Below the pieces are notes generated by a model. It saw only the letters and a list, made by a program, of their open reading frames with translations, was not told the DNA's origin and searched no databases. From the NCBI GenBank assembly GCA_032821775.1, contig JAVLRN010000003.1:186001-250000 (forward strand): 64,000 bases of DNA, given 5' to 3'. A program made the position numbers and the translations under genes. Positions 24,426 through 34,451 of the stretch are shown piece after piece; the first letter of the stretch is position 1, and each line of letters begins with the position of its first letter. Source of the stretch: Sanguinoderma infundibulare. Lineage: Eukaryota > Basidiomycota > Agaricomycetes > Polyporales > Polyporaceae.

Positions 24426-25220
24426 ATGGCATCCTCAATCCCTCAGAACCAGCATAAGCCTCGGTTTCTCTCCGGCACGGACGTCTTCGGCTCGATGTCG
24501 CCTCAGATCCTTGCACTCCTTTGCATCTCGATTCTCGCCTTCCTCATGGTGCTCATTACTGGAATCATCGTCATCTCCCGTCGCCACCTCCGTAGCCCTG
24601 CCCAGCGCACGACCCAGGTCGAGGCCCAGGTCCCCGTCTCGCAGCCCTTTGAGGCTTCCGAACGGAAGGTCCAAGGCTTATCCTCCCTCTCGCCAACCTC
24701 GTTCAAGCCTTACGACGTGGAGCTTGCGCTGTCTACCGTGGACGCTCAGCACGAGAGGTCAGCCGCCCTCGACGACAGCGAGGACAAGTACACAACTCTC
24801 CCTCGGGAAGCCATGTTGAAGGAGTCGTGGGTTACTTTGGCCCGAGACCCGTCGACGACACTCGCTGACGTCGACGCCGCGATCGTCGCCGCCGTGATGA
24901 ACCCCGATCCCGCTCCTCGTCGCTCCATCTTCAGGATCTCGGACTGGTTCGAGTCCATCAGGTCGACTGTCTCCAAACGCGACACCTCGTGCTCCTTCTC
25001 CTCGGACGCCGAGACCATGTACGAGGTCACGACCGACAACAAGCAGTACGCAGCGTTCCTCGATGCGCTCTCCATGTCGGTCTCCCTCTCCCACGTTACT
25101 GCAGACGAGCACGATACCGTCGTCTGGCAGCCCTTTGGCGGTCTAGCCAAGATGGGATATGATGACGAAGAGTGGGACGTCGCGACCCTCACGGTCCCAT
25201 GCGGCGACAACTACGTCTGA
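24426..25220 (+). CDS. single-pass membrane protein, family M-A, copy a
   Basis: 264 residues, one exon. A short N-terminus (FLSGTDVFGSMSPQ) is followed by one hydrophobic segment (about 27-50, ILALLCISILAFLMVLITG), then basic residues (SRRHLR), which suggests the long C-terminal part is cytoplasmic. Just after the membrane comes TTQVEAQVPV, shared by every M-A and M-B protein here. The tail is Ser/Pro-rich with blocks MLKESWVTLARDPSTTLADV, KQYAAFLDALSMSVSLS and an acidic C-terminus (DDEEWDVATLTV). I do not recognise the family. An ATG further upstream exists in some copies (leader around TACTTCAAGTCGGCGACG), so a longer spliced N-terminus is possible. Neighbours: F-box F5 before it, Hsp20 relic and hydrophobin after it. 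Confidence 0.8.
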   Translation: MASSIPQNQHKPRFLSGTDVFGSMSPQILALLCISILAFLMVLITGIIVISRRHLRSPAQRTTQVEAQVPVSQPFEASERKVQGLSSLSPTSFKPYDVELALSTVDAQHERSAALDDSEDKYTTLPREAMLKESWVTLARDPSTTLADVDAAIVAAVMNPDPAPRRSIFRISDWFESIRSTVSKRDTSCSFSSDAETMYEVTTDNKQYAAFLDALSMSVSLSHVTADEHDTVVWQPFGGLAKMGYDDEEWDVATLTVPCGDNYV

Positions 25221-25590
25221 GATCGCTATCCCCGCGCCGGATGACCTACCTCGCGACTTCGACTTCTCGGACTGACCTCTCCGCCTTGGCACTACGCCTC
25301 TACCCGATGACGACCTCACTTCCTCCATCGCGTCCTGAGCATCCTCCATTGCATCTTCATTCATCGCAGATTCCAAAGCCTTCCCCGAACCCCCATCGCT
25401 GGATTCCCGTTACAGCCCCGTTTCTTTACTCCTGGATTGCTTGCAGGTGATCGCGTTCCAACTTCCGCCGTGAGAGCGTTTGTTCCTTCGTATGTCTACA
25501 AGACGGGAGAGCCAAATGCATATTTCATGACTTCTTGGCACCACACCATCGTTCGAGAGTGACTTTCAGATCATTGCGTGTCCCGGACGG

Positions 25591-26022
25591 GTGATACCCT
25601 CTGTTACCCTGCGGTCTTTGCAGCATTTCAACCGGTCCGTGTTAACCAGGCACTTGCTCGCCGCGCTAGGGGTCGCCCAAGTCCAGCCCCAGGACACGCC
25701 GCGTGTTATCTGGCCAAGGGTCGACGTCCACGAGGACAAGGACAAGAACCTCGTCACCGCGACGTTCGAATTTCCGGGCATCAACAAGCAGGATGTGAAC
25801 ATCGACATCGACGTCCAGAACAACCTCCTCACCGTTTTGGGCGAGTTCAAATTCGACTCGGGCCGAGAGGAGCACGACTACGTCGTGCGTTCGCGCCGCT
25901 TCTCGCGCTCGCTTCCTGTCTCGGAGGGGATCAAGCCCGAAGAGATCAAGGCGGCGATGGAGAACGGTATCCTTACCGTTACTTGCCCGCGCTAGACTAC
26001 GGAGCAGCGCGTCACGATCTCT
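25591..26022 (+). pseudogene. Hsp20 / alpha-crystallin small heat-shock relic
   Basis: The frame from about 25591 encodes a clear alpha-crystallin domain: WPRVDVHEDKDKNLVTATFE, FPGINKQDVNIDID, NNLLTVLGEF and MENGILTVTCPR, as in fungal chaperones of the Hsp20 class. It has no ATG before the domain; the only in-frame ATG is within MENG. The expected N-terminal segment (usually rich in Phe and Asp) is absent. A TAG at 25993-25995 follows CPR, but the same frame then reads TTEQRVTIS and a TGA, that is, the ordinary C-terminal tail with its I/V-x-I motif. A single nonsense change has therefore cut off the oligomerisation tail. A start supplied by an unseen upstream exon cannot be excluded. The mirror cassette lacks this gene. 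Confidence 0.75.
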
Positions 26023-26370
26023 TGAGTGACGCAAAGTTCCAGTCAAGCCGACGCCAGGGCTCCCATTGGTTGATCTCTTACCTGCTAGTTTCCTTCCTGT
26101 TTACCTACAACCCGTCTGATGAACGAGGAAAACTGTTTGCGATGGAACCATATGAAAATGCACTTCGAGCGGGTAGTACTCCCTCATCAGGCACGAGCTC
26201 AGAGGTGCGTCTCCCCATTGCGAGCACACCAAAGCATTCTCCACTCCATCATAAATGGAGTTTCGAGGTTGTCCTTTTTTTCATTCCCGCCGTCCGAGCC
26301 TCTACGATGGCAGTGCTCAATCGCTCACGCTCCTTTTGTCTCTTCCAGGGGCGAACAGTCTGCGCTGACC

Positions 26371-26403
26371 GTCGTCGTCGCTCGTCGTCGTCGTCGTCGT
26401 CGT
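26371..26403 (+). repeat. (GTC)n microsatellite upstream of hydrophobin H1
   Basis: An interrupted run of GTC/TCG triplets about 50 bp before the TATA box of H1. The two other hydrophobin genes lack it at the corresponding place. Confidence 0.8.
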
Positions 26404-26454
26404 TCGCTGTCGTTCGCCGTAGACTTAATTTCGGGGCTGTCCCTCACGGAAGCG

Positions 26455-26461
26455 TATAAAA
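26455..26461 (+). promoter_or_regulatory. TATA box of hydrophobin H1
   Basis: CGTATAAAAG lies about 100 bp before the ATG at 26557. The same CGTATAAAAG occurs before H2 (34343-34349) and H3 (minus strand, 55398-55392), so the core promoter is conserved among all three copies. Confidence 0.75.
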
Positions 26462-26556
26462 GCTGCGGATGTCTCAGCTCAACACCCTCAGCTCGAACCC
26501 GCTCCCTCGCCGTTCACAGCCACTCCTCTCACAGCTCAGCAGTAAGCACAGTCGAG

Positions 26557-27081
26557 ATGTTCGCCCGCTCCCTCGCCTCTCTCTTCACCGTCGCCTCGCT
26601 CGCCGTCCTTGCGGCGGCCATGCCGCAGCTGATCCCGGTCCCGGGGCCCGTGGGCCTCCCGACCCCCGCCAGGCCGACGTCGGAGTGCGAGACCGGCCCG
26701 GTCCAGTGCTGCGACACGCTCCAGAACGTACGTACTTGTCCGTCGCCGGTCCTGGCACTCGCGCACTGCGTGCTCACGTCGGCTTGTCCGAACAGGTGTC
26801 GCACCCCGAGGCGGCGACGATCTTCGGCTTCCTGGACATCATCGTCCAGCAGGGCACGGACGTCGTGCTCGGCCGGTCGTGCTCGCCGATCAACGGGGTG
26901 AGCGCGACGCAGTGCAGGCAGAACGTGGTGTGCTGCCAGAACAACAATGTCGTGAGTTCCCTCTGCCCCCCCCCCTCTCTCTCTGTGCTTTCTTGTCCTC
27001 GTTCTGGGTATTGATGGCTCACATGGTCTGCGGTAGAACGGTGGCCTCATCTCCGTCGGGTGCGCCCCCGTCATCTTGTAA
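26557..27081 (+). CDS. class I hydrophobin H1
   Basis: Exons 26557-26727, 26796-26951 and 27037-27081; 123 residues. A signal peptide (MFARSLASLFTVASLAVLAA) is followed by a Pro-rich spacer and the eight-Cys signature C44-x6-C51C52-x33-C86-x10-C97-x5-C103C104-x13-C118. The wide CC-to-C loop fits class I. Secreted hydrophobins self-assemble at air-water interfaces and coat aerial hyphae, fruit-body gas channels or attachment surfaces. The introns lie after CCDTLQN and after QNNNV, positions shared with H2 and H3. The promoter has a strong TATA box. The 290 bp region at 26041-26330 is conserved before all three hydrophobins. The gene is followed by M-B in the same direction. Confidence 0.95.
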
Positions 27082-27802
27082 GGAGCGTCGTTCCGCTCGT
27101 GCCACCCCCAGGACGGCGCCAGGCAAGTTGACGGGTAGAAAGGGGTTGAATGGACAATTGGTTCCGTATTGATTGGACATTGAATGTATCGCGCAGCCCT
27201 GTAGACGAGGGTCGAACAGTTCAAGTGTATGATGTGCGCTTCAGGAATACGAGAGTGTCGTCGCCGTCTTTGGGTGCCAGTGTTGTGAAGCTGAGGTCGG
27301 CGTGGATTTGTGCCTCGGTTCTATGTAAGATCGGTGGCTTCCACGGCATCCACTTCCTGTCGTCTTGGGCCTTGGCGCACAGCATGGGCACGGATCAGCG
27401 GAGAGAATGAACGCGGCCCGACAGCCGAAGCGTTGTGGCTGATCGGGCGTCTGAGATACTTTATCGAGACACCGCCGTGGCACACTGACGCTCGTTCGCG
27501 AGCAACCTCATTTCTCCTCATTTCCGAGCCGTGTCCCGCCTCCGCCTTCCGCGAGGCTGTCGTCGTCGAGTCGACTGTTCTGCAGGTATGCTGGACCTCC
27601 GCCAACTTGGGAGAGTGAGAGTTGCTGCACGTGATTCACGTCGTTTGAGGAGACTTCTATTCGGCTCAGCATCGTCCCTCTTTGGCGGGCAGCTGGCTCG
27701 ACTCGTTTCCCTCTCACAACACGCAACCCTGCCTCTCGAAGCTAGCCTTCGTCCTTATCCCCCTGCATCGTTTGCCTATCATCCATATCTCTCGGTTCCA
27801 CC
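27082..27802. other. hydrophobin to M-B interval, promoter region of M-B
   Basis: No gene. The interval is conserved at 35042-35772 and, inverted, at 54041-54800, with common words such as GGGCGTCTGAGATACT near 27449 and GTCGTTTGAGGAGACTTCTATTCGGCTCAGCATCG-like sequence (variable) just before the M-B start. It probably holds the hydrophobin 3' UTR and the M-B promoter. Confidence 0.55.
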
Positions 27803-28816
27803 ATGGCCCCCGTCTTCACCCGCGCCCTCACCGCCCGGTCCCCCTCTGGCATGTCTCCCGAAGCCTTCTCGCTATACGTCCGGGTCCTGGCGATCGTCGT
27901 CCTCGCCACCTTCCTCGCCTCGGTACTCTTCGTGGTTTACCGCCGTCGGCTCCGCAACCGGACGCTTACCACCCAAGTCGAGGCCCAGGCCGAGATCGAC
28001 AAGGCATGCGAAGACGCGTCAAGCTCGACGTCTTCCGGGCACCCGGTCCTTCCCCTCCCTCTCGAGCCCACGCTCTCCGATGCGCAGGTCGCATACGAGT
28101 CCAATCCTCTTCCCGCGCGCGAGGCTCCCTTCAAGACGCGTGAGAGGGGGACCGCGTTCGGGTCTAATACCTCCGTCGTGACCAGTGCGGAGGATCCTCT
28201 CGCGTACCCTCGTAACATCCCATCGGCGTCCTCCCCAGATTCTCCCAGCATATATTCCTCTACGTCGACCCCCTCCCTCCCCGATAGCGTGTCAAACCCA
28301 CTCCCCTTCCGGCTGCCCCAGACGCTTTCTGGGCTCGACGAGTCCAGCACCACCGACTCAGTGGTCATCGCCCCCTATATGTTCGCTACCTCCCCGGACC
28401 CCGGTTCCCCAGAGTCGGCCCAAGTCTTCGGCGGTCGCATCGAGGCCTCATCCCGAGGCCCTTCGGTGCCCGCCAGTACCATCTCTAACACCATCGGCGA
28501 CAACTCCTACACCTCCGCGGATACCGAGTCCGGTCTCGAGGTGGACGTTGGCACCGTCAAGCTCAGTTGCAAACGGTACGCTACCCTCATCGACGCTGTC
28601 TCCCTTTCCTTCTCTTCCCCGGACCTCGGGCTTCCGTACGCGAAGACCGGATTTCCTCTCAGACTCGTGGACGACGATTCTGCCTCTGACCTAGGCGACG
28701 ACGTCCGAGACGTCTATTTTGGCCATGACAGCGATGAGGATGACGACGACGATGGGTGCGATCTGGGAGTTTCCCGGGGGTTTTCGGGGAGCGGGGACTC
28801 CGTCTTCGCGTTATAG
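27803..28816 (+). CDS. single-pass membrane protein, family M-B, copy a
   Basis: 337 residues, one exon. N-terminus MAPVFTRALTARSPSGMSPE, one transmembrane helix (about residues 23-47, SLYVRVLAIVVLATFLASVL), then YRRRLRNR and TTQVEAQAEIDKACED. The tail is Ser/Pro-rich with STTDSVVIAPYMFATSPDPG, SYTSADTESGLEVDVGTVKL, KRYATLIDAVSLSFSSPDLG and a strongly acidic stretch (DSDEDDDDDG). M-A proteins share the MSP-TM-TTQVEAQ start and the K[QR]YA..[LI]DA[LV]S block, so the two families are related. Topology by the positive-inside rule: short outside, long inside. Function unknown. It is nearly identical to copy b at 35773, leader and 3' flank included. Confidence 0.82.
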   Translation: MAPVFTRALTARSPSGMSPEAFSLYVRVLAIVVLATFLASVLFVVYRRRLRNRTLTTQVEAQAEIDKACEDASSSTSSGHPVLPLPLEPTLSDAQVAYESNPLPAREAPFKTRERGTAFGSNTSVVTSAEDPLAYPRNIPSASSPDSPSIYSSTSTPSLPDSVSNPLPFRLPQTLSGLDESSTTDSVVIAPYMFATSPDPGSPESAQVFGGRIEASSRGPSVPASTISNTIGDNSYTSADTESGLEVDVGTVKLSCKRYATLIDAVSLSFSSPDLGLPYAKTGFPLRLVDDDSASDLGDDVRDVYFGHDSDEDDDDDGCDLGVSRGFSGSGDSVFAL

Positions 28817-29329
28817 TTGTTTCTTCGCCGTCACATGTCTATCCGATGGCGCACACTAGCACGCATTACTACTCAGCATCCAATGTATGGTACATAGTGG
28901 GATGATATCTATTTGGTTTATCATATCTTGATTGTGTTTTGACTGTTTCGACTGCTGCTTCGCGCAAGGGGGGTGTGCGAGCCAGACCGTGACGTCTTAG
29001 AGCGTGGGCGCTTGTATTTCCAAAACGAGCTTGCTGACGATGACGTGGCTGGCGCTACGCTTTGTGTTCTCAACCGTTTGCGACTGCCCCAGAGAATCTA
29101 ATCCTTTGCTTTGTTTTATCTCAGTTTCGAAACGCAAACCCCTTTTATGCTGCCGCACTCTTCAGCGTACTTATCGACGCCTCTGAAACCATGGTATCAA
29201 GGCAATGACATCGCTGCTCCAAGTCTAGGGAAGAATAGGTTCAAGTTCGAGCGGAGAACATGACGTTGCGTTGGGTGAGTATTGTCTCGCCTACTTTCTG
29301 CCGTTCAAGCGTCGCATTTCAAATTGTGA

Positions 29330-29870
29330 TTTTAAGTGCACTGGAGTTCAGATTGCGACGTCACCGAGTCCCTCGCGCTGCAGCCGCTGCACGCATCCCT
29401 CCTGTATAAATGCCAGCATGTTCGTCGATAGGTCTCTAGCGGTCAGCCAGTTTCTTATTGACGTCTAAATCAACAGGCCAGTCTGCAGAGGTGCAGTTTG
29501 AAAAGGGGCGGGAACACAGCGAGTGCAACGCCAGGCACCTCGCGCCCCTCCACAGCCTGTGTCTGAGATTCCCGACGGCACACGCTGATTATGAGCCACT
29601 GGTGAGTTGAGACTGTCGCGTTTTTACCGCAATCCGGCTCTCATACTGCATCGTAGCCGCCACTCTACAACCTCATTGGTCGCTTGCAACTCCTTCTGTA
29701 AGATTCTATGACGCGGTACTTTGTTCAGGTGAGCACCGTCCACAAAAACCGGCCGCGTATGCTCAGAATGGGCATACAGCCATCCTGGATGTGGCATTTG
29801 CAACGTCGGCGATGCCCTGAGTACGTTGAGCGGCGGACCCTCGGTTTTCAAGTTCATCGCGTGACGTTGG
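29330..29870 (+). pseudogene. 2OG oxygenase relic (parts of exons 3-5)
   Basis: Scattered plus-strand pieces: FKCTGVQIATSP (start of exon 3), FVDRSLAVSQFLIDV (middle of exon 3, 29420-29465), RYFVQ with a GTGAGC donor (end of exon 4, near 29715) and IQPSWMWHLQRR/ALSTLS-like sequence of exon 5 (29770-29850). No continuous frame remains. It lies directly upstream of the intact copy D-C and shares with the region near 16260-16490 a non-coding block of about 200 bp. Confidence 0.55.
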
Positions 29871-30302
29871 CCACCGAATTTTCGCTGTTGCATTTCCATT
29901 TCGCTCAACGGGGTATGCATATAGCTAGCTTCCGAAGGACCAGGCCCAGGAGCCCTGTTCTTCGACGTAATACACGTGCCCAGACCACGCCGCACCAGGC
30001 AAAGAAGAGCGTCAAGACCGCCAAAACAGGGAAGTGCAGAGAAGATCGAGCACGCTGTCACAATGACAAGGCACTGGATGTCCACGAGGCAGCATGCAAT
30101 TCGTCTCGTCTACCGCGCTGTCTATAACGGGATTACAGAGTGCTCCTCGAAGAGAGCCACGGCCTCGACAATTTTAAGATTCGTACTCGATTGCCCAACG
30201 CTGCTTCCACCGTGGGTATCCACCAAACTCTGCGGTCAGGAGACTCCTGGTGCTGAGATTGATCCCCGTATCTGAGAGCCCAAAGGTACTGTGTCATACA
30301 TG

Positions 30303-30309
30303 TATATAA
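30303..30309 (+). promoter_or_regulatory. TATA box of oxygenase D-C
   Basis: TATATAA, 48-54 bases before the ATG at 30357. Flanking sequence (CAGGAGACTCCTGGTGCTGAG upstream, shared in part with D-D) indicates a common oxygenase promoter. Confidence 0.55.
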
Positions 30310-30356
30310 GTCTGTCGGGGTACGTCCGAGCACTGGTGCTTCAACTCGCTGATAAT

Positions 30357-31780
30357 ATGACTGGACTCATGACATACCCGCCGTTCCCAGACGACGTCCC
30401 TACCTGTCCCCTACTTGTTGTCGACTACCAGCTGGTGCAGGCCGGTGACGAGCAAGAGATCAACAAGTTTTGGAAGGCTGCGACGGAGATGGGGTTCTGG
30501 TAGTGCGTTATCTGTCGTTACCGCCATGATTGCGACTCCGGGCCACGAAACTGTGTTGTTCCCCAGCCTGAAGAACCATGGCGTAGATGAGATCGACGAC
30601 ATGTTCGAGACCGGACGCGAGACGATGGCTCTACCTCTCGAGGAGAAGAACAAGTTTGGGTGGGTTGATGGCGCTCCGTTTGGGTGAGTCTCCTTTCCCA
30701 TCGTACCATTCGACTCTCCACACCGACGCTTCTCCTTTGTTGTAGTTACAAGTGCCCCGGAGCTATTATCATGGATGAAGACGGCGCCCGCGACATCACC
30801 GAGTTGATTGACGTCGCGAAGGACGATGCTCTCGCCTGGCCGGCCGTCGTGCACCGCACCTACCCCTCAACCGTTGGCGCGCGCATGGAGTCGACAATCA
30901 AGCCGTTCGTCGAGAAGTCGCTTGCAGTCACCCATTTCCTCATCGACGTCCTGAATGATAAGCTCGGGCTCCCCGAGGGGGCACTCGCTGAGTACCACAA
31001 GGTGTGGGAGTACAGTGGGTGCTTAGTGCGCACTATCCGTGCTCCTCCGTACCCTGTGCCCGAGCAGAAGTGGATCCTGGGGGCTCACACGGACGCCGGG
31101 TCTCTGGTGAGTTCCGCAAGCAGTGCTCAGGTCTCGCCAAGGCTCTGTTCTCATCCCGACCGTTAGTCATTCCTCCACAACCGTCTCGGAGGCCTGCAAG
31201 TCCTCCCGCCGGGTTCTGACAAGTGGTTCTACGTGAAGGTAAATTGTCATCTACGAATACCGCGTGCGCGTGTTCACGGCGCGCATACAGCCACTCCCTG
31301 GACACGCGATCTGCAACATCGGCGACGCCCTGAACATCTTCAGCGGGGGCATCCTCCGCTCCAACATCCATCGCGTAATGTCAGTTGCTCTCTCCACGTT
31401 CCGCGCCCTTCGTGTTTGCTCAGCTTTGTGTCTGCGCGTGCGTAGCCCGCCTCCCAAGGACCAAGCGCAGTATGAACGCTGGTCGCTGGTCTTCTTCACC
31501 CGCCCGAACGATACGGTCGAACTGAGGCACCAGGCTGAGAAGAGCGCGAAGATCGCGGAGGCGGTCGAGAAGGCCGCTCCGGGGAAGTACGAGCCTAGGA
31601 TGACGGCGGCGGAGTGGTTGAGTAGGCGGCTTAGGTCCCTGCGGACCAGCGTACGTCTTCCGTTTTATCATGACCTGGAGTCCGACGTGAGCGGCTGATG
31701 GTTGTCTGTAGGATCCGGAGATTGCAAAGTTTCGGCGGGGGACCGTAGATACCGTCATCCCTGACGTTTCATATCCTTGA
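30357..31780 (+). CDS. 2OG-Fe(II) oxygenase, isopenicillin-N-synthase-like, copy D-C
   Basis: Exons 30357-30502, 30567-30683, 30746-31106, 31167-31238, 31291-31379, 31446-31650 and 31712-31780; 352 residues. Exon 1 ends in the middle of the WY codon pair (TGG TA/C). Iron ligands are H202 and D204 (GAHTDAGSL) and H259 (NIHRV); ERWS gives R273 and S275. Siblings have DYGSL where this copy has DAGSL, so a tyrosine beside the metal site is lost, which may change substrate fit. Exon 6 is three codons shorter than in D-A. Expected location cytosol, cofactors Fe(II), 2-oxoglutarate or a related oxidation without it, as in isopenicillin N synthase. Just past its stop lies a minus-strand F-box remnant, again tail to tail. 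Confidence 0.87.
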
Positions 31781-31889
31781 CGGCCCATTATCCTTGAATC
31801 GTTAGAGGTACTAATATTCGTGCACGATGGAAAGTGTCGGTTGTGTTTTGGTGGGGACGTGCTGTGCCTATCGGCATCCTGACTGTGGT

Positions 31890-32025
31890 GAGTGTTTATC
31901 TGGTCATTCAAGTTGTCATGAATTCCTACCTCGCGACAGTCGATGGTTAAGTTGAATGTCTGGGCCATTGAGAAAGAGCACCGGATTTCGGTGACGATGT
32001 TCTGCAATGACGTTAGCTGCGGCAC
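31890..32025 (-). pseudogene. F-box-like relic, last exon
   Basis: Minus-strand sequence LQNIVTEIRCSF, AQTFNLTIDCRE corresponds to the start of the F-box family's last exon, NIVTEMLRSFTVSDSFDLTIDC in F3. Even the polypyrimidine/CAG-like acceptor region (TGACGTCATTGCAG) can be seen. The rest of the gene is missing. Confidence 0.65.
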
Positions 32026-32558
32026 GGAACAAGCACACTAGTGTCTATTACTCACCAGCAGGTGTTCATGATCCAAGTCAACTCGCAACAATTCGTCAGT
32101 CCGCGGCATCTCTAGCGCCAAGCGCAGTATTCGAAGCTCATGAAGCTGGTTGACTTTCCGCGCGAACCATTCCGTCGTTCTGCCAGTGCGTTAGCGAACA
32201 CGACGCTTATTCAAAGCCAACTGAGCTAAGTTGAGCCAGAAACCAGCACTACTACAATACCTCAGACAGTCGATGACATCGTCGCGGCGTGGTCGTAGCA
32301 GCGCTCATTAAATGACTATACTTATGATTGAATGATTAACAGTGAATTATTTAATGCATTAGTGTGAGTAATCGGAATCCGAAATAGGTTCCCACACCTA
32401 TCGTTTAACCCCTTAGGCTCTTTATAGGGGTCCCAACTCCTTGTACTGGGACCGCAACAGCAGTGACGGCGAACACTAACCAACTCTCGAAGCCACGAAG
32501 TAGGTTCTCTCTCAAACCAACTACGGAGGTTAACCAATCCCTCTACACTCGCTCGCAG

Positions 32559-33964
32559 ATGAATCAGCTGGTGCTCAACATTGACACGCTTTTATTGACC
32601 TTGACCTTGGCCGAGGACTCGTCGACGAAGGTCGCCCTGATGTCGACTTGCCACATCCTCTACCTGGAAGGCGTAAAGCTCTTCCTCAGAGACGAGGACG
32701 TCTATATCTAAACCGATCGACAGCTAAAGTCCTTCCTCTTGTTCATGAGCTTCTCTCGGCTGCGCTACCTGCGTTCGCTAGGCCTCGGCATGGACTACGG
32801 CCCGTCCGTCGAACGGCTCAAGGACATGCTCATCCGGCTCGCTCCTGTCTCTCGGCTCAGGTGCTTGACCATCGTCCGCTCAGAACTTCTTCTCGACGTA
32901 TACCCTACCTTGTCTGAGGCTATCTCCCAGCTAATCAGGATCACGGAGATTCGATTATTCGGCGTTGGAAAACACGGCCTCGAGATGTTCAAATCGATGC
33001 GATCGCCCGTCGAAAAAGCACGTATCGAAATGCAAACCCAGAGAGGCGGCCGCTGGCTCGACGGGGACGTCATCCATCTCCTCCGCCGATCCGCACCCGT
33101 CTCGGACGGCAGCTCGGACTCTGCGGCAGGGCCTTCTCAGTATCCGCTCATGGGGTCCCTGACCCTGTCGCCTCCTCACGTTCCCGAGGCGTGGCATTAC
33201 GTCCGTACGTTTCCTAATCTCAAAGACCTGAACTTTACAGCACGTGACGAACCGAACTACGCGGATGCTAGCTTACGGGCCATAAACGCATCCCAGCTGC
33301 GTCAGCACGGATCCTGGAAATCACTAGACACTTTTGAGGGCACAGTCGCCGCGCTGTGGAACCTTGGGCTGTCGTGCCCGATACGCCGCCTGTTGCTCCT
33401 CTGCGATGGCTACCCGACTGAGCTCCGCGACGTCCTATCGGACGCGCGTCCGGTCGTCCTGGAGGCCAGGATCTACTCGACCTCGTATTTCCTCAACTCG
33501 GAGTTCGTCTCTAAACTCACAGAGCCCTGCGCATCCCTTCTCGAGCAGCTCGCGCTGACGGTCGAGATGAACTCGGACGGGTTCCGAGACTTGGCTACAA
33601 GAGACATTGATCTGCACGACATCTTGGTGAGCGTTACCGCGTTATATGCTCTCGGATTCATTGTCACAAATAGTAGTGTGGTCCTGACGGCTTGTTCCAT
33701 CGGGACACCATCATGGACATGCTTCGCTCTTTCAGCGTGCTCAAACGTCTGTGTCTGTGACTCGACTTCGGCGCATCGCCAGCGCGCCGGTACTACGACG
33801 ATGTCGAGCGCATATCTCCCGTAGAGCTCGATGCCGAGGATATGGACATGGACGCGGTGTGCGGTGCCCTGCGTGATGCGGTACCTTCTGCGAATACGGT
33901 CCAGTTCACCTTGAAAGAGCATCCGACGCGAGGGACGGTTACGGGCGAGCTGTCAGAAGCGTAG
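32559..33964 (+). pseudogene. F-box-like/LRR-type copy F6, broken
   Basis: ATG at 32559 follows CTCGCAG. TAA at 32709-32711 (DVYI-stop-TDRQLKSFL) cuts the F-box-like region; the frame is then open to the usual intron donor near 33627 (DLHDIL/GTGAGC). In the last exon a TGA replaces the Cys of RLCLC (RLCL-stop-LDFG, near 33758-33760). The acceptor region is also poor. The final codons TRGTVTGELSEA-stop are kept. With two independent nonsense codons it cannot make a full protein. It precedes hydrophobin H2, as F5 precedes M-A and H1, but the M-A gene between them is absent in this copy. Confidence 0.82.
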
Positions 33965-33999
33965 GATAGTGATAGCAGCAAGGTCGGCGAATAAACCAC

Positions 34000-34260
34000 A
34001 ATCAAACCAACGGTTCCCCTATGGCTGATCTCTTAACCTGTAAGCATACGACGCATGATTCTGAACGTGAACGAGGGCCAGGCAATCGAGCGATGGGGCA
34101 GCACTGCAGTGCTACCTGGTGCGTATTTCCTTTGTTGCGAGCAGACGAATTCATTCTCCACTGCATTTTCGAGGTCGTCCTTTCGTCATTCCCGCCGTCC
34201 GAGTCTCGTCGATGGCCGCTTTCAATCGCTTACGCTCCGTTTCATTCATCTAGGGTAGAC
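34000..34260 (+). promoter_or_regulatory. conserved upstream region of hydrophobin genes
   Basis: Corresponding sequence stands before H1 (26041-26330) and before H3 (minus strand, 56330-56060). Shared words include CATTCTCCACTGCAT, TCATTCCCGCCGTCC and CAATCGCTTA. The non-coding match among three paralogues that otherwise diverge in promoters suggests a retained regulatory region. In the H3 copy it is moved away from the gene by a MITE. Confidence 0.5.
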
Positions 34261-34342
34261 ACTCTGAGCTCGCAGCCGGCGTCGTACACCGTCCGCTCGA
34301 TGTCGGTAGTGAAGGTTTCCTGGTCTGTCCAGGATGAAAACG

Positions 34343-34349
34343 TATAAAA
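34343..34349 (+). promoter_or_regulatory. TATA box of hydrophobin H2
   Basis: CGTATAAAAG about 103 bp before the ATG at 34452. Upstream words GGTTTCCTGG and CTGTCC are shared with H3. Confidence 0.75.
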
Positions 34350-34451
34350 GCCCTCAACGCCTCAGCAAACGATCTTCAGCTCGAGCCCGCCTCCGTCGCC
34401 GTTCAAAGCTACTCCCCTCAGCACTCAAGCAGCAACACCACCACAGGCAAG

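Larger units (their letters stand above)
23870..28990 (+). repeat. cassette arm 1 of the long inverted duplication
   Basis: Holds M-A (24426), an Hsp20 relic, hydrophobin H1 and M-B (27803). The same order is found reversed at 52880-58330. Similarity covers coding sequence, leaders, the hydrophobin upstream region, the hydrophobin/M-B interval (GGGCGTCTGAGATACTTTA) and the M-B 3' flank (CACATGTCTATCCGATGG). Outward of the arms the mirror order continues with F-box and oxygenase genes. Divergence is appreciable, so the duplication is not recent. Confidence 0.75.

Noticed and set aside
25578..26459. 293-codon plus-strand frame overlapping the Hsp20 relic
   Set aside because: Arg-rich shadow of the alpha-crystallin frame; begins with GTG.
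26119..26901. 260-codon frame running into hydrophobin H1
   Set aside because: It joins upstream non-coding DNA to H1 exon 1 in frame and reads into the first intron; the signal peptide start at 26557 and TATA box define the gene.
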